Shown here: piece by piece, positions 38,970 through 49,400 of the stretch
Layout of the letters: each line of letters begins with the position of its first letter
Numbering within the stretch: the stretch's first letter is position 1
IMG/VR virus record: IMGVR_UViG_3300031987_000007
Location: 1-64,000 of that record
From: a virus
DNA: 64,000 bases
Direction: 5' to 3' (one strand)
The notes under the pieces: generated by a model
Database searches by the model: none
The model's input: only the letters and a program-made list of their open reading frames with translations
Told to the model about the DNA's origin: nothing
Program-made: the position numbers and the translations under genes

Positions 38970-40472
38970 ATGGCGAATCCAATCACTTGGCGGAATATTG
39001 CCGCCCCGAACTTCTCCGGTGCCTCCGACATGATGGGCCGGGCTCAAGAGTCTTTCACCGGCGCTTTGGATGCCTTGGGAGATACCAAGGATCAGTTTGA
39101 ACAGGGCCGTACCAAACGCAACACACAGGACTTCATGGCAGAGCTGTCGAAGTACCGGACGCCGGAAGAATTGGCCGCGGCACAGGAGAGTGGTGCCATT
39201 GACGCCTTGCGTCAGCAGTACAGTGGTAATGGTTTGATCGACACGGATAAGACCGATGCCGGTGCCATCCGAGACACCCTCACAGGCCTTAGACAGACTC
39301 GTGTGGCTGACCGGGAATACGCGGACAGTGAGACAGAGTTTGGCAACCGTGAGGCCCGTGACAACGCTCAGGCAGCTCTGGCTTCTGGGAACCTGGTTCG
39401 TTTTGACGAGATCGTGGCAAACAACGATTTCCTGAACCAAGGAGAACTGGCTCAGGGCCGTGCCGATGCAGCAGAACGTATTCGTCAACGTGGTATTGCG
39501 GATGAACAACGTGCCTTCACACAACGCAAGCAGGGACGGTTGGAAGACCAGTGGGGGCGTGACGACGCTTTCCGTGAGTCTATTGCCGCTGCCCGCACGG
39601 CGGGTGCAGAGCGTAGACTGCGGGATAACCGGGCCTCTGAAGGTCTGGTAGCCGCCGCCACAGAGATGGGCTTACCGGTCGTCGATGGGGCTGTGGATTT
39701 CTCCAATGCCACACAAGAGCAACAAGCCCAGCTTCGTGGCATGGTTCAGGAACAGGATCTACTGGATCGAACCAGTGATACCCAGTACGTCAACCAGACC
39801 ATGGCCAAGTTGTTGGAAGCCAATCCGGGTATGTCACCGGAACGTGAGCTGAATCTACGGGAAATGCTGGTGAATGAGACCTCACAAGGATCCTCTCTGA
39901 CACCTACGGACCAGGCCAAGATTGTCTCGGCACAGGAAGCTCTCAAAGAAAGTTCCAATATTGCCCAGAACCCTTTTAACACTCCACGGGAATCCTCTGA
40001 TGTAGAGGCAGCCGATATCCTGGCACAAGATCCCCGATTCCTGGAATGGAATGCTGGTGAACGTGAAAAAGCCACACGCCAGGTTACCCAGGCAATGTCC
40101 GACGGTGTGAAGGTGGGTAATAAAACCTTCCCGGTGACCCCGGCCATTGCTCGTATGGCTTTGCAAATCTCAGGTAACGCATGGACTGAGGTTGATGGCA
40201 CTTTCAATGATGCAGTCAAGAAGCTAGTTGCCGACAACAACCTGGCCGACAAACTGGAAGAGTACGAAACCTGGAAGAAAGCCGATAAGGAGTTGGTTGC
40301 TGCCGGGAAAGCCGAGTTTGGGTCAGGGCGTAAAGCTCCGGCTCGCCAGTCTCGCTTTCGCAACTTCCTGGATAGTGACCTGTCAGCGCCTACCCAATCC
40401 CGCCCCGATCTACCGAAGCCTAGTTCATCCAATGGTCAACGCAATGACCGTCCCCAACGTGGAGGCCTTTAA
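38970..40472 (+). CDS. Internal virion protein (N4 gp51 position), 500 aa
   Basis: Long, polar, helical protein with many Gln/Glu/Arg (FTQRKQGRLEDQWGRDDAFR, AAARTAGAERRLRDN style) and a disordered Pro/Ser-rich end (PTQSRPDLPKPSSSNGQRND). The TAATG overlap places it in one operon with vRNAP. Composition and position match internal proteins ejected with DNA. No enzyme motif seen. Confidence 0.7.
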   Translation: MANPITWRNIAAPNFSGASDMMGRAQESFTGALDALGDTKDQFEQGRTKRNTQDFMAELSKYRTPEELAAAQESGAIDALRQQYSGNGLIDTDKTDAGAIRDTLTGLRQTRVADREYADSETEFGNREARDNAQAALASGNLVRFDEIVANNDFLNQGELAQGRADAAERIRQRGIADEQRAFTQRKQGRLEDQWGRDDAFRESIAAARTAGAERRLRDNRASEGLVAAATEMGLPVVDGAVDFSNATQEQQAQLRGMVQEQDLLDRTSDTQYVNQTMAKLLEANPGMSPERELNLREMLVNETSQGSSLTPTDQAKIVSAQEALKESSNIAQNPFNTPRESSDVEAADILAQDPRFLEWNAGEREKATRQVTQAMSDGVKVGNKTFPVTPAIARMALQISGNAWTEVDGTFNDAVKKLVADNNLADKLEEYETWKKADKELVAAGKAEFGSGRKAPARQSRFRNFLDSDLSAPTQSRPDLPKPSSSNGQRNDRPQRGGL

Positions 40473-43400
40473 TGTCCGAGTTTAACGCAAGCCGGTACTT
40501 TGACAACTTGGCGGCTAAAGAGGCCGATACCACTCTGAGTCCGAACGCCTGGCAGGGTGTCCAGAACCGCCTGACCAAAAAGCAACAAGATGTGGCTGAA
40601 ACCAGCCGGCGTAAGGTCGAAGCCATGCGTGAAAACGAACGGACCGTGAACCAACAAGACCAGTGGGACAGTGTCGCCGGTGATCTGGGTACTGGTTCGG
40701 ACATTGTCAGGGAAACCGTTGAAGGTGGTGTCAAGGGTGTTGGCGCTGTCTTTGGGGGTATTGGTGATGGTATTGAAGCGGCGGGTAAGGGTATCGAGGA
40801 TGTCCTCGGCGCCGTAGGTCTGGGCGATGAAGTCCAGGCTGCTAATGAGTTTCTGGGTGGATTGGGTGTTAATGCCCCAAGCGAGGGCTTTCAGGGTGTT
40901 GAAAACTGGATGAACCAAGGTGCTGAGAACATAGACCAGTCTCAGGACATGGATTATCGACAGTCCCTGATCGACAGCACGCCAGGTGGTGATGTAACCG
41001 ATCCAAGCACATGGACCCTGGGCGAGAACCCGAGTGCCGAGGGGTATGCGGGTCACATTGCCGGCATTATCGGTGGGTTCGCACCACAGGCCGCTACCTT
41101 ACTGGCGGGTTCTCCTACACGGGTGGCCACAGCCATGGCGACAGTGGGCGGAGCCCAGGTAGGTGGCAGCCAAGCCAACGAAGCAGAAACCCGGATCAAA
41201 GCAGCGTCTCAGGAAGAGCTTTCTCAGATCGGTATGTATCAGGATCTTATTAAAGAAGGCGTCAGTCACGAAGACGCAGTTGAGCAGACCTCCAAAGCGG
41301 CAGGAGCGGCTGCGTTCATGGCGGCAGCACCTGTTGGTGCTGTTGGCGGTGCTGCCACCAGTTACATTCTGGGTCCACTACAGAAGCAGTTGGCCGGTAA
41401 CATCGCAGGCCGTACTGCCGGGTCGGTCGCATTGAGTGGTACCGAAGAAGCCACACAGGAAGTCAGTGAAACAGTCGCCGCCAGGGCCGGTGTGAATGCA
41501 GCCATTGGTGATGACCAGGATCTGACCGCGGATACCTTTGCCGATGCCTTATTGGGCGGTGGCTTTGGTGCGGGACTGGGTGTTGCTGGTACCACAGCGT
41601 CCGAGTTGCAGCGTGCCGGACAAAAGAGAGCCGATAAGGAAGACAAGAAAGCCGCGGAGCGTCGGGCGACCAATGGCACCATTTCCGAGCTGATGGCGGC
41701 CGGGGATGTGGATACCTTGGTTGATCCGGAAGCAGGTAAACGCTTCAAGGCAGAAGATGTGGCCCAGGCTGCGGTAGTTGCAAGCACCACTGCGGAACTG
41801 GATCAGGAAGTACAGAACAATGGTAAGAAAATTCTGCCGAAGATCGGTGAACGTCTGGAGACAGAGCTGGAAAACCTGAAAGCTGATGAAGCTTTACGGT
41901 CTCCGGAGGCGGAAACCAAGAACAAAGGGTTGCTGAAAAAAGCCCAGCAGCTCAAGGCCAGGGAAACAAAAGCGGGCAACAGCGTCGGGGTAGAGCAGGC
42001 CAACGAGATGATTGGTCAGTTGACTGAAGAACTGAAAGCCACCCGGGACGAAGACAAGGCCGTAAAGAAAGAACGGACAGACCGGATCGAGGCGATGGAG
42101 TCGGCGATTGCCCGGGTCAACGTGGCCCAACGCAACCTGTCAGCCAATGCCTCCAAGTCGGTGGATGTGGATTCACTGATTTCTATAGTGGAAACGCCAG
42201 AGACGGATGCTGTTGAGAAATCCTCGGCTGCACAGGAAATCATTACCCAGGCCATGGCCAATCCTGATGTGCTGACAGAAGACACAGCACTACGTCTGGC
42301 AGATGACTCGGCCAACGGATTGACTGAGAAGCAACGTGGTTATCTGCGGTCCTTGTCCCAGAGCAAGGTGGCCGCCAATGAGTTGAAGGACTACACCGAT
42401 GTGGTCAAAGACATCTTCTCGGCCAACCCTTCAACCGGTTTTAAAAGCCTTCCTCAATACCGTTCATCTGTTCAACGTGGTCTGACCAATGGCAGCACCG
42501 ACCGGGTAGCTGCAGAGCTGGCTCAGCTCGGTCGCTTCTCTGAGTCACACCAGGCCAAGGCCGCACTGGCACGCCAGGCCTTTGACGGTATGGAACCAGG
42601 ACAGAAGCAAGCCCAGATCGTCCACAGGGACGGTGGCTGGGAGATGAATACCGGTAAACCCATGAGTGACAAACAGCTCCGTGAGAACGGTGGCCTGTCT
42701 ATCTCTACTGGTTCGCAACGTCTTGTCGAGGGGATCGAGCGTGAAGCTCAGGTGATTGAAGCCGCTCGCCAGGAACTGGAAGCGGCTACGGCCGTGACTA
42801 CACCTACAGAACAGCCGGAGGCTGTCTCAGATAATGAGACCGCTGATGTTGATGCTCAAGCCGATCAGAACGCTGACCAGGAGACTGAGAATGAAACAGA
42901 CCAGACGCAAAGCGACCAACCTGCAGAAGAAGCTACAGCGCCAGAAACTTCAACGGAAGCGGAACCAGAGACGGGAACAGTCACTTCAGCAGAGCCTGAA
43001 CGAGCCAGTGAAGATACTGAAGTTCGGGACAGAGCTGACGACGGTACACGGGATTTCGGAACAACTGTGGAAGGACGCGGTGGAGACACTGGGCGTGAGG
43101 AATCTGTAGAGCCGGAAGCTCCGGCCAAGTCTGTCCTGTTTGTTGATCAGGGCACCTTCGAGCCGTATATCGGACAAACCACAGTGACTGAGTTCACCAG
43201 TATGAATCTGGTTCAGGCTTACTTCACCACGAAGAAAGGTCTACCACTGACCGCGAACAAGGACTTCCTGAGTGAAACCTTGGCTACGAACCTGGATAAC
43301 CCCGAAGCGTTGCCGGTTGAGTTCAGTGATAGGAATGACACCCGGGACAAGCAACAAGGTCTGGTGCGGTACTTTGCTGAAACCGCGACCAAGTGGAACC

Positions 43401-46400
43401 AGACCGTTGATGCGTTGTTCCAGGACAAGAAGCGTAAGGACTTCCGCCATGAAAATCTGGTGACCTTCTTTGCTGAAAATGGTCAGTTGGATGAAAACAC
43501 TAAGACTGCGATCAGTACCGCTGCGTTCACCTGGGCCGTCGAGAATGGTAATGACCTCTGGTACAACGATGAGGACGCTATCCGTAAGATCCTGGGTCTG
43601 GGTCCGCAGGATGTAGTAACGGACAACGACCGGTTACTGGTGGGTGATGTGGGTACCCGAGATAAGCTGGTGATTCAGGATCTGGGTCAACGAGTAACAC
43701 AGGCCTTGGGCCAGCGGATCAGTAAAGACGCGCCGATCAATCACCAGGCCCAGTTGGAAGGGGCCTTTGGTGCCATAGCTTTGGCGGTGTTACAGGAGCA
43801 AGGGTATGTCCAGCGGATAGCCCGTCAAAATGCGGCATTTGGTACCGACCAGGTAAATGAAGAGGGGAAACTCCCCCTTAATTGGTTTGTACGTAGCAAC
43901 CGGATCACAGACAGCGAGGGGAATACCCAGTTCAACCCGATGATTACCGGACTGACCGACCGTGCCAAAGGTACTCAACAGATCGTTCATGACCTGTTCC
44001 GGGTGGAATCCCAGAAGACCGGGCCGGTGGACACAGCCCCGAAAAAAGTACAGGACACCACACGCCGGACGGACCAGAAAGTACCGAAAGAGCAGCGGAA
44101 GATCCTTGAAGCGGCCATGGCCCAGGAACACTGGCTCAGGGCGGATATGCTCGATGCAGAGACCGGTATTCTGAATAAGCTACCAAGGGCCTTGGTCGAT
44201 GCGATCAGTGGTGTAGAGGCCACTGAGGACCGTCTGATCCATAAAGCAAACCGGTCCAGCCTGGATGCCAAGAATGAGTCGATTGTCCGCGGTAATGATT
44301 ATATGTATGAACTGGCCAACGACCGGTCTGATCGAATGGATCAGCCGTTCTTCTTTGATCGCTCGGTGTGGCGCCAGCAGCGTGTGGGTATCAAATCCAA
44401 CACGTTCAACCCCCAGGCCAGCAAGGTCCATCGTTTTGTAATCAAGATGGTTGGATGGGATTACGATGTGCCAGTAGCCCTGACAGGTGAATCTGGACAA
44501 CGATTCAAACTGGCTGTACTGGAATCCCTGGGTGTGAAGACAGACAAGCAGGGCAACGCCAAGTCACTAGGTCAGTGGGATACCACCGTCAACGATCCGG
44601 AAGTCCGGGCAGCGGTCGAGGCGTTGAAGAAGTTCAGCACCGGGCAGACCACCACACAGGCAGATCAGGATGCAATCCTGGCCGGCGTACAACGTGGCGG
44701 GGAAGACTTCCACAGCTTTGATGGCCTGTGGCACTTGGCTCAGGTAGAACTGGCTGAGACCACCGGCGAAACCAACTTCACAGCCACACTGGTTCGGGAA
44801 GGTGACGGTGTCACCAACGGACCAATGTTTGCACAGCTCCAGACCGGTGCTCTGTTTGGTCGTGACGGTATGGGCGCCAAGGGCGGGTTCTTCACCAAGG
44901 CAGACGCGGTGCAGGATTATGGGGTATGGGCCCAGGAAGGCAGCAACCACGATTTGTACGAAACCCTGGCCAACGCTGTGGCTGAAAAGATGGAAGGTCA
45001 GAGAAGTGTGGATAGTGGTAGTGAGCCTTTCTACAACTTCCTGGATAAGATCCTTGGTCAGTTCCGGGATGTGGACACAGACGCGGTGACCGGTAAAGGC
45101 CGCAAGCGTGTGAAGACACCCCTGACGGCCATGGTATTTGGTGCCGGCAAAGAGAAGTCGATTGCCAACATGGGGCATGAGTTCGTAGACCTGATCTATG
45201 ACAACATCCAGGACATTCTGGACACCCATGACAATGACCGGGATGCCCGGGCTTCAATTGAAACTTTGTTCAGTGAGCTGAATGGATTTCTCCCGAAGAG
45301 CCAGCAAATCGGTATCCGGCCTACCCGTAAAAACGCAGCGGACCTGGAGTTCTCTGCGGGTCAGCGTGAAACCTTGGTTGGGTTGTTTGAAGGCACGATT
45401 GGTCAGCACATTGATAATGCTCTGGAAGATCAATATGGCGAGTTCTTGTCTCGGCGTAAGCGGTTGAACGATGCCGCTGGCCTGTCTTTCAAACTGTACA
45501 AGCTGGTGTATGACGCGGAGCGTCGAGCCATGATGCAGGAACTGGAAGGCGCCGGGACTATGCCGGTAAATAAAAAAGGCGAACCGCTTCAGGATCTGAC
45601 CAAGGCTCAGGAACAGGAGCTGAACAAACGGGTTGAGGCCTTATCGCCACTGGTCCACACCGCCTTGTCAAAAGGTGGTAGCCGGGATGCGGGCCTGAAG
45701 ATGGCCAAGATCCAGCGGTCCATGGCACCGGCCGACCAGCCACGTTGGAACGGTAAGGTCACGTTCAAGAAGCATGTACCGCTAAATGCCGATGCCAACG
45801 TGGACACGTTGCATAAGAGTGTGCGTAAGGATTCTCGTAAGGAGATGGACTTCCGGGCAGTGGTTCAGGAAGAGACCGATCCGGGTGTGGCGCCATTGAT
45901 CATGCTGATTCACTCCATGGACAGTGCCATCATCTCCCGGGTGTACAAGAACGCCAACATCCTCAACGTTCACGATGCGGCCATTGGCTCGCCGGAACAG
46001 CTTGAGACAGTGATGAGGTCGATGAACCAGGAAACCCTGAACGCCCTGATTGAGTATTCGGTACCAGAAGAAGTTATGCAGGCGCTCTATCACACCTTGT
46101 TGAGCTTCAACGAACGGGCCGGTGATTTTGAACAGGATGCCCAGTTCCAGGCCGATTACAAAGCCCTCAAGAAAGAACTGAAGGCTGAGCCCGGTGAAAA
46201 AGCTGGGGAGTTGTTGAAAGCTGCTACGGATATGGACCAGGAAGCCATGCAGTGGGCCCAGGATCTGGAGTATGTGAACCAGTATGGATATGAAGGCAGT
46301 GCCTATCATGTTCAGGATTCCGATAGGCAACGCATTAAAGATCGTCTGAAAACCCCGATGAAAGACCGGATCATTGCCCGGTTGGGTAAGGCCAAGTTGG

Positions 46401-49400
46401 CCAATCCGGAACAGGTATCTGGTGATCTGGCTCGGTACTTGGAGAAGCAGGAAGCGGCGTTTGTGGCACAGGTCGAGGCCGGCAACAACATGACCGCTTC
46501 CCAGCGTAATGAAGTCCGCGTCTTGAGGTTGGTCAATGAGGTGTTTATCCAGACCGGTGATCTCAACCAGGCACTGGGCCGGGTACTTCCCGGGACCAAA
46601 AACAAGGCCGAAAGGGGCCGGTTACGTGGTCAACTGATCCAGATATTGGGTAGCAACAATGCCAAGCGCCGGGATGTACGTCATGCTCCAGCCGGCCGTG
46701 TTGTAGACATGATTCAGTCTGCCGAAGCTGGTAGCTGGTTGAGTGAGTCTGTAAAGGCGGATCTGGGCCGAGTCAAAGAAGCATTGCTGGAGAACCCGAT
46801 GGATGTGGCCGGCACTCTCCGGGCATCCACACGTACAGACGCCGATCACGCCGCGGTTATGGCCTACTTGCAGCGGGCCTACAACGGTCGCCGGGAAACC
46901 TCCTGGGGCACGTTGGGCACGCCACGGTCCAATTCCAGTGAGGCACTGGTTCAGGCAATGACGCAGACTCCGGTCATGAAAGCCAAGGATCTGTACCCCC
47001 ATCTGAGGAAGGCCTTGCAGGAAATGCCGAAAGGCCCTTCACGCAGCGCCTTGGGACAGGTGTTGCTAGAGCTGCGGGACCGAATTGATCCAGAGCTTGA
47101 GGTTCGTTATATCACTCAGGATACCCCGGCTAGCTTGGCGCCCGAGAGTGTCACTGGTGCCCGAGGGTTCTTCCACCAGGGTGAGGGTGGTCGGTACATT
47201 GCCGTCAAGGGTCCGGACTTTGTAGAGTCGAACCTGACGCCTGAACTACTGGCTCACGAATTGATCCATTCGGTGGTGTCAGCGGATATCAAGAAAGAGC
47301 TGGCTGCCCAGAAGCGGAACAAGAACCACAAAAGCAACCTGACACCCCTGGTCAATGACCTGGAGCGGGTGCGTCAGAAAGCGGAAGAGTTGGTGGTGAA
47401 TGACACCGCACTGCAAGCCAAGTATGGCAATGCCGTGAAAGATGTCGATGAAATGGTGGCCTGGGGTATGTCAAACGCTGGCTTCCAGCAAGAAGTCTTG
47501 AGCCAGTTCGAGGTTGAGACCCAGACCCAGAACAACCGGTTTGTTACCGGGATGCAGTCGTTCATTAAGACTCTGGCCAATATCCTGTTCCGTAAGTCGG
47601 CAACCCCGGCCCAGCAGAACGGCCTGAACGTGGTAATCAATAACGCATCTGGCTTGTTTGCAGCCGTAGCAGATTCCAAAGCAACCACCGTCGAAGTGAC
47701 TGCCAAGCAGGAAACACCGGATCCGTTCGGGGAAGTGGACAAGTACACCACGGAAGATATTTACAATGCTTTGGACGGTGAGCCCGATGGACGGCTGCAG
47801 TCAGTTATGGATCAAGTTATCACCCATCTGCACGGTCCTTATGGGGGCATCAAGGCTTTGGTAGACCGTCAGACCGGGAACACGGCTGAGGATGTGTACC
47901 TCAATGCGATGATCACCGGGGAGTTACCGTTCGCGTCTCGGGCCATTGCCTCTGGACTGGTGCTGTCTGACAAGCAGGCGTTTGTACTGGAACAGTCAGA
48001 AGTTACGATGCAGACCCTGATGGATGGTAAGAGCCTGGCGTCTAAGGACATGGTTCGTCTGTTCCGGAAGACCCGTAGCGAGCTGTCTGCCAAGGACTTT
48101 CACGATGGTGATTGGGCGCTTGCAACGGATACGGAAAAGGCCAAGGCGCATCAGACCTACGACTTCATCTTCAAGCTGAATGCCACTGATACTGAATCCC
48201 GATCGGACCACTTGAGCCGGTTTGCGGCCCTGGCACTGACTTACCCGCCGTTGTACCAGAAAATGAACTTCCCGGTAACACCGGAGCAAGGGTCATCCAG
48301 TGCCAAGATGGGTGAGCGTATCCAATCCTGGTTTAATGACCAGGTGCAGCGTTTTGCTAATGAAATCAACAAGACATACAGCGGCCAGGAAGGTCGTGCC
48401 CGTATGGATGCGTTGGTGAAACGTCTGGTACAGATTGAGGCCCGTAAAAAGGCGAAGATCGCCAGTGGCAAAGTGTCACTACTGGATCAGATTGAAGAGG
48501 CCAATAACAACGCAGCCGGTAGTGTCCGGTCTCGTGTGGCCAACCTGGCACGGTCTGAGCGGTTTTCCAACTCAGACAGTCCGATTGTACGTGCTGCTAG
48601 TAAAACAACAGCACTGGGCGCAGAGAACCGGCTGGGTGAGTTGTTGAACACCATGGAAGACTTCCGTAACAGTCGGTTCCCCGGGCGTCAGGGACTGGCG
48701 GCTTCTGCGATGTCCGAAGTACGGGGTACCACGGAATCCAACAAAGTGTTCCATGAGCTACTCAACGAAGCCGGCAAGAATGAGCGAGAGCGTAAGCAGC
48801 GGATTGAAAGTGTGAAGCAACAAATCCTCGAGAGTTTTGGTGAGGATGGGGAATCACTGACTGATACCCAACGCTCGGACCTGACTCGGGTACTGTTGAA
48901 AACGGATCTGTCAGCGTTGCTGGCTGACGACCGCTTTACCGTGAAGCAGTTGACCAATTTGGTAGACAACACACAGAATCTGGACACAACCATTGCTGAG
49001 GCCGAAGGGGATCTAGCGGCACTGGGCCCGAATGCGGCGTATTACAAAAATGCAGCCGAGGCCTTGGGGCATTTCATGGCCACCGGTGAAGTGCTGAGCC
49101 CAAACCTGATGCTGAATGTTCACAACATTGCTAATAAGGTCGGTATGTCTGACGCCAACACTGTGGCGCCACAGGACGTAGAGGCGGCTAAGGCAATTCT
49201 CGATCCGTTGGTAAGCCTGTACGCCTTGCGTGCCACCGGACAGACCCAGCAGCAAACAGTTAAACGTTTGATGCAGCATCAACAGGAGCGTGGTCAACAA
49301 AGTGGTGTGTTCTTTATGCTGAAGCTGCATCAATCCATGAAGGACGAGGCCAAGCGGGAGCTGTTTGATAATGACCCGGCGCTATTCACCAAGGGGTACA

